Positions 1-11,985 of a DNA stretch of 64,000 nucleotides are shown one piece after another (the stretch's first letter is position 1; each line of letters opens with the position of its first letter). The translations under genes were made by a program, and so were the position numbers. This DNA is from Seriola aureovittata. Lineage: Eukaryota > Chordata > Actinopteri > Carangiformes > Carangidae. The notes beneath the pieces are model-generated. The model worked only from the letters and a program-made list of their open reading frames with translations. It had not been told where the DNA came from and made no database searches. The DNA is taken from assembly GCF_021018895.1 (NCBI RefSeq), contig NC_079384.1, forward strand, positions 16,709,140-16,773,139, read 5' to 3'.

Positions 1-1170
1 CCCACTTAAACCCCTGAGGATTAGGCCTCTCAGAGCAGCCGTTCTCCAGCTGCAGACCTCTCGCACGCCCAGTGGATAGCAATCTGACTTCCCGTGACAC
101 CTTTGCCTCCCTGAAAGTGAGAACCAGCACTCAGGCACCATATGGGCAGTAGACAGTCTGCATGTTAGCAAGTTGGCAGAATGAGCTGCTTTAGATTGTG
201 TTGGTTTTATCCTGAAGATTATTATTAAGTCGTGCTGGGCTGAATGTGTGTTTTTTGTTGGACAAAAGGCAAGACAATAGCCAGTTTCTATATGCCCCTC
301 TTTATACATAGTTCTGCTTCTTTCTTCACCTCTTGAACAGAAACCAAAGGACAGACATTGGCTTGACTTCTCTTTATTGTCTGGATGCAGATTCAGAAGC
401 AACAGCAGGATCCATCCTGCTCGTCTGCCAGTGTTGGAAAAATAACAGGCAATACAATATGGTAGAGAGGGAAGGAGGGAAAGTGGGTAGCTTGGGTAAT
501 GAGTGGAGTTGCTGACTGGTTGGAGGTTTTGGAGTCAGGGAGAGGGAAAACAGGGCAGTTCCCAACGGTCGGCAGGAGTCCGGCGAGGCCACAGCACACG
601 CCAAGCAACGAGAGTGAGGAAAGCAATCCATCACTGGAGGTCCACAGGAGGAGGAGAAGGGGGGGGGGGGGCTGAACACTGGGCCAAACCATAACAATAT
701 GTGTGTGTGGCCATTGTTAGCTGGCCAGGGTCATTGTGTGTTGCTGGTAGCCTCCACACCCTCTGAATTCAGTGTGAGTCAATACCTTCAGACACTCCCA
801 GGAGGGGGGCAGCAAAGGGCGACCTGTGGGAATGTACAGCAGAGGAATCTTTCCATGCACACACACACAAATATGCCAAGCAATGGGAATGCCCTATTTA
901 AAGTGAAAGGAAAAATAATGTTGCAGCAGTGGTTGGCAGTGCTTATTCTCAAAGTGAGAAAACACTGTTAAGGTTGTGAATAATTTTATGCCTAATTAAA
1001 TTTCTTTGTCTTTTAGAGGTACTTGCTGCTTCTTTCTACATTGACAACAAAAGTGCGGAGCACCATTTTTTAAATTGTGTAAGCATCTGTGTATATGTAC
1101 TATTATTCATTAGTTTCCTTCATCTCCCCAAACAGATGTCAAAACAGATATGCACTCTGTGGGTAATCAT
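1..1170. other. Intergenic sequence, no gene seen
   Basis: No coding signal, splice-site chain or RNA gene is visible here. The short open frames have no recognisable domain, and some overlap simple sequence such as the run of Gs near 660-671 and a short CA run near 861. Confidence 0.6.
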
Positions 1171-1260
1171 TATTCTGTGTACAAGTATGTACATTTTGGA
1201 GTTCCTCAAGGCGGTGTCCTGGAGCCCCCAACTGTTAACTTATTTATATTGGCTGATATA
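1171..1260 (+). pseudogene. LINE reverse-transcriptase scrap
   Basis: Translated in the frame starting at 1150, this segment reads FGVPQGGVLEPPTVNLFILAD. That closely resembles the reverse-transcriptase motif of non-LTR retrotransposons (VPQGS-LGP-LF-L-I-D type). The residues before and after do not continue as a polymerase: there is no FADD/YADD box and the frame runs into AT-rich sequence. It is therefore a short, decayed fragment. The clade cannot be named from so little sequence. The similarity is read by eye against the known family motif. Confidence 0.6.
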
Positions 1261-1262
1261 TT

Positions 1263-4207
1263 GTTGTATGTTTTTATTCTTCCATTTCCAACTGTTTTCC
1301 TGTTATTATTGTTTTTGCTTTATTCATTTTAACTGTTACGTTTTTAAGTTTTGTATTTTGAATATATCATTATCTAACTTAAAGTAATGTTAAAGTTGAA
1401 TTCATTCTTTTTTTGAAAGGAAATTATTAATACACAAAAATAATGAAGCTGATGATGATATACTATATCAAAATACAATAATATTTCAATATAAGAACTG
1501 GATCAATCAAGTAAAGCTACTGAAGTTGAATAGCTCCTGCTACGTCATGTGGGACTTGTAAACTGGGACTGGTAAACTGACAGGTTGTTATGCCGGTCAG
1601 CAGGCTATCTTGGCCTAACCTAAACAACCGTGGGATTACCTCTGCGTTTGTTTGACTGTTTACTCTGGGGCCGATTCCCTCCCTCCCCACTGACAGCAAC
1701 ACGAGCCATTACTGCAGACCATCTGTGGACACGGGTCAATGTTGACCTACCGCTCTCCAAACACCATTCAGCTACATCCAGAGGGAATCAGTCGGGCCAG
1801 CACAAACACAAATACGGTCAATAAGGAAATATGGTGCCTGTTTGTACTGTTTAGACTTGAACACCATCTAAGCTTGTGGTTCTACCAGGCTATGTTTGAA
1901 AATGACACAGCAATTTTTGATGTGATGAAAAAGTGAAGTACTGATTGATTACCTTTGGAAACTAGTCTGAGAAATCATGCTTTAGATGGTGTAAGAAAAT
2001 CTTCAGAATTTAAATGCACACCTAATGGTAAAAAGATGATGCTGTTTTCAACCAGTTAATGAGTCTGTCCTCCAAAGAGCAACCTGTCATTTCCAGGCAG
2101 ACTTTTTTTTCTACATTCTGCAAACACTTAAAAAAAAAATGACTCAGCTCTCAACTAGACTTGGTGTCAATACACATCACAGTGAATGATCTCAAAGGGG
2201 CAATAAGTGAGTGCTCAGACTGAAAACAGCACTGCATTTAAAAAAAAAAAAAAAGTGCAAGGGATCTGGTTTGGGTGGGGGAATGTTGTTTAATGTGCTG
2301 GTGAGACGATGAAATATGATCCAGGAAGTCTAGCAGTTTATAATACTCTGAAGCAGCGTGGAAAGTTATCACGGCAGTAATCAATTATCTTTTGTCGCAG
2401 TGATTGCCAGGTAGAAGGTAGTATGGCATTCATATTACATTTTGATTGGAGAATGCAGCACCTTGCCAGATGATGCAGCACTGCATTGCAGCTAAAAGTT
2501 GAGCCAAGTTCAGGTTTTTTTTTTTACTGGTCAACTCTGCATTTTTTTGGCAGATCCTTTTGCCTCAACACCCCTGCTGCATTAAAGCAGAGGTCCAATT
2601 CAAACAAATGTGTTTTTTCGCCGAGTTGTCTGTCAGATTCTGGCCTAGAGGAATACATTGCTGCTGTTGTAGTGTAAGGACAGATCCTTTTTTTTTTTAA
2701 GAAACTACAGCTTTGAAGACAGTCTGCTGGGGGACTGTGAAATAAGAAATGTATATGAGGAAGTCTTCAGGAAAAGTATGTCCATTTTGTAGCTAAGGCT
2801 TGGAATTAATCTCTTTAGGTCTCAACACTTCCTACTGTCAGACTGTCCGATTATTATGGCCATTTAACACCACATCAAAAAGGGGTGGCAAATACACCAA
2901 ATACAAGCAAGAATCTCGGGCACCAGCTGGTGCGAAACCAACAGCCTGTATCCTTTTCCTTAATCCTGTCCCATAGAGGACAGGAACTCTCACAGAGACT
3001 GTCCGCCACCCTCGCCTTTCAGCAAAACACCTGGTGAAGCCGGTGGCCAAAAGTGCCACCTCCCTGCTATACATCATCATCACCAGCTTTCATAACCCCA
3101 GAGTAAAGTCTTCATCACTCCGTCCTCCTCCATCATCCAATTTCCATTGCTCGACTCGCCGCGGGTCTGTACACACAAACATTTGTAGACAGGAAAGCTA
3201 CCCTTACACAGATTACATTAAGGCTTGCCTGTGTCTGAAGGGGAAGTCTCAGCATCTACAAGTGTTGGCTGCCTTGGCTATAAACCAATTCCTGCCGGGC
3301 TATCACTTTTCAGCCCCCCAGTCCCTGAGTTATTACAGCACGGCTGTTCACAGCAGCGTTAGCCCAGCATGGTCTGGTCTGGTCTGGCCTGGCACTGAGC
3401 TCAACAGTCTCCCCACCCCTCCCCTCGTCTCCAACCAAACAGTGCGCTCAAGGCTTCCGCTGCAGGTGTCTGAAACTTTGTTGTCCTCCTTCTGTCAGTC
3501 CTTCTCTTCTTTGACGAGAGTTTTAATTCCCCGTCCTCTCGCTCCTTCCCTCCCTCCCACGCTCCTTCTCTCACTCTCTCTTTCTTTCTGAGTTAACCGG
3601 CTCACACAGCCAGTCCAGATTGTTCTCATTTAGTTTGGTGAGTTCAGGCCTCACTATCTCACTGCAGACCCCAGAGCACTGCTCGCTGCCCGTCTCTCTG
3701 TCACACACACACACACACTCCTTTCTTCATCAATCCTTCTCTTGGTTTTACAAGTCTGAGCAGCTGGTTTAGCTAGTAAACCTCTAGGGATCCTGGATAG
3801 TTAAAGAGATAAAGCTTGAGGAAGGTGACAGGGAAAAGTTCATGGCTCAACACCTTGGTTGCTTTTGGGCTGTGTGTTGTTTGGAGTATTCAAGGAAAGT
3901 GGGACTTGTTGACACTTCCTCTGTCCTTAGTGACCCTCTCCTCCTTTAACCCTCAGTCCACGTCCAGACTAAACACTAAAGTGACCAATTTTGAAAACAC
4001 TGTTTGCATGTTTAAATTACACCTGCATAAACTGGTGTCAGCCCACAGTAAAACTTCTTCTTCATCCAAATCGAACAACCTGGTTCGACATTAGCTGCAA
4101 CACAATGCAGTGTCCAATCAGATATGCACAAGAACGCGTTTTCGATTACTTTGTAACACAGTGTTATTCTACTGTGTACCTCGCAATCGGAGAGGAGAAA
4201 TGGTAAA
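1263..4207. other. Intergenic sequence, no gene seen
   Basis: There are scattered A/T homopolymers (for example near 2103, 2240 and 2690), a small GGTCT tandem near 3370-3390, and pyrimidine-rich sequence at 3480-3590. The open frame at 3034-3591 shows no recognisable domain and becomes Ser/Leu/Pro-rich because it runs through the pyrimidine tract, so I do not call it a gene. Confidence 0.5.
3702..3719. repeat. (CA)n microsatellite
   Basis: A short uninterrupted CA run, about 8-9 units. Confidence 0.9.
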
Positions 4208-4345
4208 TGTGCTGCACTTATATATATATAACACTTTTCTTGTCTTATCGACCACTCAAAGTGTTTTACAGAACTTGCCAGATTCACCCATTCACTCACA
4301 CATTCATTTACACACACGTACACTGATGGAACTGCCATCAGGGTC
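4208..4345 (+). repeat. Interspersed teleost repeat fragment
   Basis: The sequence has the order CTTTTCTTGTCTTATCGACC, then ACTCAAAGTGTTTTACAG, then CCATTCACTCACACATTCAT and GCCATCAGGGTCCAA. I recognise this arrangement from a very common fish interspersed repeat (rule-like 'GACCACTCAAAGCGCTTTACA ... CATTCACACA' tails). The family name is uncertain. A RepeatMasker comparison with a teleost library would settle it. Confidence 0.55.
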
Positions 4346-5716
4346 CAATTTAGTTTGATGACAAAATGATTGTTGCCCTCGACTCCCCAGAGTTGTAAAA
4401 TTTTCTCTCGCTGTAAATGCCTCCCACCAGTGCAAGCCATTGCATTTTAAACACAGTACTCTAAACCAGTGAACCTCCTGCTCTTTGTTAGCACCTGTAG
4501 ATTTACTGTAGTTCTTCTCATTAACATGTTCTTCTGTTTCTGTTGTCAAACGGCTGAACGAGAATAAGACAGTGGTTTGATCACTTATAAATGCTGCCTG
4601 CTAACCATGTGAACAGCAATTCCTGCGCTGCTGCATGTTGACTAAATAAATTTAAAAAAAGAACATACGCAGACAGTAGCTGTGTGGAATCAGCTGGACT
4701 TACATTTAAAAAGAAAGTTAGTGGAGACAAGCTCAACTGTGGGCAGGCTTACCTCATCGATTTTCCAGTGCTGTCTGATTCATCCACAGTGGCTTTCAAC
4801 AGGCTCTATTTGCAGGTGAGAAAAATAATGATTAATTGTAGACAGAGAGTCGCGATCGAGAGAAAAAGATCAATTTTCATATTTCAGCAGTTTGGTACGA
4901 TTTACATGCAGCATTGCCGTTCAAAGCCAGTGCAAGGGTGAGGGCGTGGAGGTCAGGGTGGTGGGTGCATAGCGCCTTCAAGTCATGTCACAGACCAACA
5001 GTTAATGTTAGTTGCATAACATTAAGTACTGGTGTGAGTATGTGCAGATATTGCAGAAAGGAATCATTTTTAAGACTTTAAAAAAGCACAGGTTGAGCAG
5101 AGAGTAGGACATGCCATATTTCAACACAAAACAGTAAGAGACAGGTCAATAAAATACCTAAAACTGTCAAATAATTTTTATGTGTGTGCAGTTTCTTTTT
5201 TTATTTCCTAAACACCAGCTGTGCCACTGCAAACAGCCATAAAGTCACTTAAGCTCTGTGTAATTTCCCTCCGACACAATCGACAGAAAAGTGAGAAAGT
5301 GAGAAGCTGTCCAACACGGTAGCACCGCCTCACCCTCAGCTGTCCCGCTGAGTGGGAGGCCATGTTGTTTGTGTTGTGTAACTACCACTGGTGAACCAAA
5401 GCAGCAGTGGTAATAAAGCCCCCCAAAAAATCACAGCCTCTAGTTGGATATTTACCTTAGACTAATCTGACCGTGGTTTATATCATCCGAGCTCATGTGA
5501 GTGGATGGAAAAAGACATGTCTGCAGAGAAGGCGGGGGCAGGGTGCGTGGGTGGGGGTGCAGCACCCAGGCACCTCGTCTTGACCCTTTGAGAAAACCAG
5601 TAGACACTTTTGAGGAAACCTGATCAGCAACGAAAACAAGTATGAAGTCAGATCTTTATTTAAGGTAGTCAGCAGGAGCGCAGATCTGTGATATCCAGAG
5701 GAGAGGAGACAAGAGG
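4346..5716. other. Intergenic sequence, no gene seen
   Basis: No recognisable coding exon, RNA gene or well-formed repeat was found. It contains short A-rich patches only. Confidence 0.5.
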
Positions 5717-5830
5717 AGGAGGGGGGGGGGGGAGTGAAGGAGGTGTGGGAGGGAGGGAGGGAGGGAGGGAGGGAGGGAGGGGTGCCCCCCCCAACCCCCA
5801 ACCCCCCTTCCTCCTCCATCCTTCTCTCTT
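5717..5830. repeat. Purine-rich low-complexity tract with (GGGA)n
   Basis: A G-rich stretch is followed by about eight GGGA units (5747-5781) and then a C-rich stretch (from about 5785). The purine-only + strand could form triplex or quadruplex structures. Open frames reading through it are Gly/Glu- or Pro/Ser-rich artefacts. Confidence 0.85.
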
Positions 5831-7112
5831 CTGAGTTGTTTTCTGAATTCCTGCCAGGAAAGTTTAATGGCTGTGGAATTTGGACAGGAAAAAAGCGGCG
5901 CTGGAAGTTTCAGAGGAAGTGGGGATTTGTGCCTCACGAAGGCAGCACCTCTGTTTGTGTTCTCCCGGCCTGCGAGAGAGAGACAGACAGAGGGAATGAA
6001 AGACAGAGGAAGAGCGTCAGAGAGCTTTTCCTATGAACGGCACAGGCCTCTCGGGGAGGCAGACCTCAGGCAGACAGGCCGTGATCATTTAACCTCACAC
6101 ATACATGACCATGCATACATAGAACAATACAGACACAGACTGCCAGACACACACACCCAACACACTGAATATATGCACACATAACAGCATTCAGGTGCAC
6201 AAACATTTTTCTAAACACAATGCACAACCGCACACATACACGTGACCGCCGGGCCACATAGACGCCATCACACACCATTTACATCTTTCTCCTGAACTGC
6301 AACAAGATCTTTAGTTCAACACACACTCACATCTAACTCAGCCCAGCTGGTTCTCACTGCCACCTCAGACAGTAGTAGACAGATGTTGCACTGGCAGATA
6401 CTTTCAGTTTCAAGATATTCAGATTTACAAAGAGGAAGAGTTGAACATGATACTGTTTGAAAATGCGATTCCCTGTATATGGGGGTGGATGGTTGAAGTT
6501 TAAAGGTTCAGTTCCAACAAATAACACTTACTCACCCACAAACTACTGGTATGGAGCCATGCACAAAGAGTAGGTTCAGTTTTATTTGTACAGATGTTGA
6601 GATATACAGGATGTCCCCTGAGATTTCTGGAGGAGGTTAACAGTATTTATTTGTGATGCTCACATCATTTTCTCACTTGTCCCTAATGCAGATAGTTTTG
6701 AGTTTATATGTTGTGGTGTTGAGATATTCACCTCTGAGATTTCTGCCTCCAGCCCAACATGAGATGAACGGAATTTCACATGTGGTTCTACAAACATTTG
6801 AAATCCAACAGGAACATCTCTTTCCAAAAGCATTTTAATGACTATAAAAGTAAAAATACATTACATATACGTATAAAATAAATATATAAATTAAAATGTT
6901 GTATCTCTACTTTGAACATTGGTGTCCTCCAGGTTTACTAACTCTGTGTGATCCATGGTTCTGCCTTCCCACAGGCTCCCAGACCCAGGACTCTCACCCA
7001 TGTCACCACTTAATGGCTGTACATCTGCCTGGCTCCCCATCCTTCACCCCACACCTCTGCGAGCAGAGCCCAGAGACAGATGGGTAGACATGGGGACAGA
7101 CAGCTCAGGCGC
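5831..7112. other. Intergenic sequence, possible old repeat remnant
   Basis: No gene is seen. A CA-rich stretch (6090-6250) is degenerate. The part from about 6490 to 6840 begins with TTTAAAGGTTCAGTTCC and includes GAGATTTCTGCCTCCAGCCC. It has the look of a decayed fish interspersed repeat, but I cannot name the family. Confidence 0.4.
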
Positions 7113-7142
7113 CCCCAGCCAGCAAGCCAGCCAGCCACCCAA

Positions 7143-7172
<30 letters not shown>
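7113..7172. repeat. (GCCA)n microsatellite
   Basis: Imperfect tetranucleotide array of CCAG/GCCA units, longest clean run at about 7143-7170. Confidence 0.9.
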
Positions 7173-7173
<1 letters not shown>

Positions 7174-7225
7174 CTCATTCAGTCCTGGAAAGAAGAAGGC
7201 CCTGATGCTGGAGACCACTGTATCC

Positions 7226-7228
<3 letters not shown>

Positions 7229-7276
<48 letters not shown>

Positions 7277-7290
7277 AAACACACACATGC
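7229..7290. repeat. (CA)n microsatellite
   Basis: An uninterrupted AC run of about 21 units (7229-7270) with an interrupted tail. It generates a spurious His-Thr or Cys-Val open frame on either strand. Confidence 0.95.
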
Positions 7291-8254
7291 ATTGAGAAAA
7301 AACCACTTGTGGGTTCCTTGATCCCACAGCATGGCATTAGCTACCAGGGGATTCCTTAGCACTCACATGGACGCACAGATACACACACAAACACATGCTC
7401 ACACATGTGCATCCATTATACTCCAAACACCCATGAAGCAGCAAGAGACTTGATGGAGGCTCATCCACCTCTCATCACTCTGAGATGTCTTTCCAAAGCC
7501 AGCGCATGGAGACTTTTTATCAGTGGATAAACTGAAGTGTATGTGAGCCAGAAAGGCGGTTTAATGACTGCGATGAAAGGCCCAGAGTTTTTTCATCCAA
7601 TAAAAGTAAGTATTTAAAGGGTCTTTCCACCGATTTTCACACATGAACTTCAGTTTACTCGTCATGAGAAGCACCACTGAGCCTGAGAAAACAGTTGCAT
7701 GATGTCTTCTGTGTGACTGAAGGGAGCTTCATAAAGTCTGAGAAATAAACCCTAATGGTGTCATCAGGGTTATTTGGGATTAGGCCTGACACAGATGTGG
7801 ACATTTACCAGGCAGGGAAAGTTGCATTGTGGGAAATGTACGATCCTGCATTTTTGGACATTGACCCATCGGGACTAAAAATCAAGATATCTTGGCCTCA
7901 GTTGTATTGATTTTGAAAATTCCTTTTTTTAATGTGTCTCTGGCAAGTGCAATACTAAATTAAAGTAATCCTTTAAAGATTGATTCCAGTCTTATTCTCA
8001 CAGTTCTGGCCCATCGTTCCTATCAGTAACAATAACATTGTACATGCCAAGATAACAGCTGAGATTTGGGAGCAAGACAACATTGCTAAAAAGAAGTCTG
8101 ACTGGACAAGAAACAGTCAGATGATCAGACAAACTCCAGGTAGTCAAACTTATTTAGAGGAGAAAATACAGGCAAACCATGAGAATATTACCCTACAACT
8201 ATCTGTTGTACACATCCGTCATAGTTTACAGGCACACTTCCTGCTTCATTACTA
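7291..8254. other. Intergenic sequence, no gene seen
   Basis: No coding or RNA signal recognised. The frame at 7980-8255 has no recognisable domain. Confidence 0.5.
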
Positions 8255-8560
8255 GCTCTACAAGTTCTCCAACCTGAATAACCATATAGGTCAAGAAAAT
8301 GACCTGAAATAGCGTCCCTATGACGGCGGGCGTACCAGACCTTTGTCACCATTGTTATTATAATAAGAGTCGTGGCTTGGTTAGGTTTAGGCACAAAAAC
8401 TACTTGGTTAGGTTTAGGAAAAGATCATGATTTGGGTTAAGATAAGTACTTCCTCAACATTGGACGATCTATGTTGTCATGGTTACAATCATAACAATGT
8501 GGTTAACTTTGTTGAATGGTCCTGTGTCATATTCCTGTGTTTTGTAATGTGAACAATACT
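8255..8560. repeat. Interspersed repeat (GGTTAGGTTTAGG type)
   Basis: It contains two spaced copies of TTGGTTAGGTTTAGG (8377-8392 and 8403-8418), then AAAAGATCATGATTTGGG and TTAAGATAAGTACTTCC. I recognise this order from an abundant percomorph interspersed repeat. Boundaries are approximate and the class of element is unknown to me. Confidence 0.55.
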
Positions 8561-8589
8561 AAGTCACTGTAGCCTCACCAACACATTAG

Positions 8590-9380
8590 CAGACGTTCGA
8601 TATACAAAACTGTGTCTGATTTGCTGCTGCAATTTCTCCCAGTATTAGCTTGTAAACTGTTACTGGGTTTGCGTTGATAATCAGTAACTAGCAGCGTGAT
8701 AAAAAAAAAAAAGTGATATTTTCACTGTGAAAAAAGAGACCAGAAACAACTGAGTTCACGCAAGTGGAAGAAGCATCTAGAAAAAGAGTGAGAACAACAG
8801 GTGAAGACAACCTGAGACATGCGACAGTAGTGCCGCTCACTACTGCGGTGCTGTTAGCAATGCTAGCCGACTAGCAGCTAGGGGAAGAACCCCGGAGTCC
8901 AGCCTTGACCCACAAAGATTTCACAACCAGTGAAGGAGCATTAGCAGTACCTATCGTTTTGAGAATATTCTCTCATTTCCCTGCTTTTTGTCTGCACTTG
9001 GGATCAGAGAGCTGAATTTATGTGTAGATCTTTGAATCCCAACTAGTGCCAGCAAGAAAAAAAAACCTCTTGTGCTGCCACTGCCATCTCTGAATAATCG
9101 TTACCAACATTTTGGACATGCACATGTTTGGTTTTACCTCCAATAAAGTGGTTTAGATAATCTGGATAAACTGTTGGCTTGTTTACAGCCTGTCTGATTG
9201 TCTGGCTGCTCGTGTTTCATGCCCTGTCAGACATCTTTGTAGCATTTGTTGGTGCCATGTTCCCAGATCTCAGCACTTACTTTAGTGAGTACAGTTTCTC
9301 ATAACTAATAGGAATGATGGCCAAGGCTTTGAAAATAAAACCCACATTTCTACTAAACTCAAATTATTATCTTGTACAGG
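8590..9380 (+). repeat. Unnamed interspersed repeat, copy 1 of 3
   Basis: By-eye comparison shows that this region shares ordered blocks with 60930-61640 (same strand) and 20940-21270 (opposite strand). The blocks include GGTTTTACCTCCAATAAAGT with GATAATCTGGATAAACTG, TTCCCAGATC, and GATGGCCAAGGCTTTGAAAA. The copies are clearly diverged, so insertions are old. No open reading frame is associated. It could be a non-autonomous element or part of a longer transposon. Confidence 0.6.
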
Positions 9381-11135
9381 AAAGATGCACATCTGATCCA
9401 GCTGTTTGATCACACTCAGCCCCACAGAAGAAATCAGCAAAGCTAAGTAAATATTCAGAACAAAGACAATAGAATAGCAATGATTGAATTACACTAATAA
9501 CAGGATTAGCTGCTGTTAAAAGGTGTAATAAAGTTGGTTTTGTGCACTACTATCAAACTGCAGCAGTTTTGTGAGTGTGCAGGGTGTTATGTTCAACACT
9601 TTCAAAGACAAACACACCCAAAAGAGGAAATGCCTATCGACAAATGGCCCCCAAAGTGAAGTGACCGCTATATAGCGTGCCCCTGTCACGTCACCTGTGA
9701 AGAAGTGGACGACGGTGGGCGTTAGAGTTGTTAAATCCAGCTCAGGGCTGTTAGTGGAGAAAGCTCCCCTGCTGGGTCTGGAACATAACATCTGACACCA
9801 CAGCCTGACATGAGAAACAAACTTTTGGCACTGAGGCTCTGTCCTAAACAAACTAGGAGCTCCGCTGGACACACAGTGGAAGGCAGAATCTTGAGATAGA
9901 AACAGTTCACAAGTCAGGAGACATTTGTCATGATTACAGATTGTATTTGACACGTGGTATTCCTCGACGTGGAAAGTATTTTGTGTTCTTGTCTTCGTAT
10001 GTGGTTCTGGGAGCAAAATACCGGTGGATAAAGCTGTTTTAAATTCCATATGCTGCTGGCAATTATGTTGTTTTCTACCCACAAGTAATGCCTTTGTCGT
10101 CTAGGTATCTGTTTTGATTAGCCATCCTGTCAGAGTGTGGGGATCAACAGATCAATCCTGCAACAAGCTGCCAAAAAGAAAATCTGTGCGAGAATCTGGT
10201 ATTACTCATGTTGGATATATCTGCAAATAAGCAGACAATATTCATCCCCCAAAAATTCATATGGTTTATATAAACCTCCAGAAGAATTTTGTGACATTTA
10301 TAGAATATTTTTAAGAGAAAAGTACTGGTTATTTATGGTTATTAGTTGCAATTACAAAATCCTTTGGTCCGAATAGGAAATATATTTATGATAGCATTAA
10401 ATTTGTGTTGAAAAAAAAAACATCTTTTATGTAACGTTTTCTCATATTGAAATAATGATTTCTCATATTTGCTAACATGAGGCAGCACAGCTTCGTTTTA
10501 TGGTATATATTCAATCATCTCACACATTACAATCATCACATTCATCATTTTTTTTTAATGATGTAACATGTTCTCAGCAGGTTTCAGGAGCCACAATACT
10601 TTCTCAATGCATGCACTTAAAAAAGAACATGTAAGAAAGTAATAAATCTGCAGCCACAGCATGTGCTTTTTCAAAAAAAAAGGAAAACCGAACTCTCTCA
10701 TGAACTGCTTGACCATAAGGAGCCAATGTGTGTGTGCGTATGTGCCACACATGTTTAAGTAGAGTGAGTATTAAGAGAGGTTTTTGGGATGTTTTTCCTT
10801 TCACCCACTGACTCCCAGATTACTTTTTGTTGGCCCTCTTGCATCACAGTATATCTAGACTTTCAGCAGAACGCGTTTCACTGAAAAGTTGTGACAGATC
10901 TCGTGAGTTGCTACCTGTAGCAGGGGGTTCCCTGTGTCGGCCCACCTCAGGCCCAGGATCGTGGCAGCGGGGTGGAACCGTGGCTGGGCCTGTTTACTCA
11001 GCTGTGGGGGCTCCCCAGGTCCAAGGGAAAGAGAGGATGTGTTCAGGGCCTCATTAATCATGGCTGCTTCGGAAGAGATAAACAGGCAAGGCCCAGCAGG
11101 GATGCTGCAGCTCCTGGCGCTGAGGGGGGGAAGGG
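9381..11135. other. Intergenic sequence, no gene seen
   Basis: The longest frame (9516-10082, minus strand, 188 codons) has no recognisable domain, no plausible splice context and ordinary composition for chance. The rest is AT-rich with poly-A/T runs. Confidence 0.5.
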
Positions 11136-11163
11136 GGAGGAGGAGGAGGAGGAGGAGGAGGAG
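11136..11163. repeat. (GGA)n microsatellite
   Basis: About nine GGA units within a G-rich region that continues as purine-rich sequence to about 11260. Confidence 0.9.
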
Positions 11164-11639
11164 CGGTGAGGTGGACGGGGTGGAAGGAAAGGAGGAGGTG
11201 TGGTGGGGTAGGTGGAAGGCCAGGAGGGGTGTGGGATGGGGGACGAGGAGAAGAGACAGTGGACTTGCACACCAGGGGATACACCATAACACTTGCTCTT
11301 TGGTTCCACATCTGCATGGCTGCGCAGGCTTGTAAATCTACATTCCTTGTCTGGCCGGATGCAAACAGAGCGCCCGATGCAAGTGCATGAACCCAAGGCC
11401 ATTTCTGTTTTTTTGTTTTTTTTTCTTCAGACAGTGTTGCATTGTTTTGCGCTATTTAAGTGTGCACTCATGAGTGTGGATCAGTACATATTCCTCTTCA
11501 GAAAAAAATGCTATCTCACCTCAAACTTTCTACGCAACCACGTATTTACAGTGTAGCACATTTCATTTGAGGAGAGACAATGTGTTTCACAGATATACAC
11601 ATGGACTGACGATCAGATGTGGCTGAAAAATCTAACACA
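11164..11639. other. Intergenic, G-rich then AT-rich, no gene seen
   Basis: Purine-rich sequence to about 11260, then ordinary sequence. The many overlapping open frames on both strands come from the purine/pyrimidine strand bias. Confidence 0.5.
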
Positions 11640-11985
11640 ACAAAACAACAGTCTGCTTTCAGACAATATAATCCTGCTGGAGGACATCTAACACAATCTG
11701 GATCAGTATTCCAGCAGCTTCACAGTAGGATCATAAAACACAGAAAGCTCATTCAGCAGCTTCAGATTTGGCCCTCAGAACAACCAGAGGGCCCGAGCCA
11801 GATGACCTAAGAGGACTGATAGCTTCATATTTTATAAGCAGGTCAGAGAGGCGCCGAGGAGCGAGGCCATCCAGGGCTTTACACACTAGAAGTAAACTTC
11901 TCTAATGAACTCCGAAACGAACCAGAAGCCAATTCCGAGATCTGAGAGCAGGTGTGATGTGATCACATTTATTCTTTCTTGTAAA
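11640..11985. repeat. Interspersed teleost repeat fragment
   Basis: The series GAGGCCATCCAGGGCTTTAC, then GAAACGAACCAGAAGCCAAT, then GATCTGAGAGCAGGTGTGAT and GTGATCACATT matches the layout of a common fish repeat (field-typical 'AAACCAGAAGCCAGTGCAG...'). There is no intact reading frame. Upstream limits are uncertain. Confidence 0.6.

Noticed and set aside
3034..3591. 185-codon + strand open frame
   Set aside because: It becomes Ser/Pro/Leu-rich through a pyrimidine tract and has no domain. Probably chance.
9516..10082. 188-codon minus-strand open frame
   Set aside because: No recognisable domain, mixed composition, no supporting splice structure or promoter. A frame of this length is expected by chance in 64 kb on six frames.
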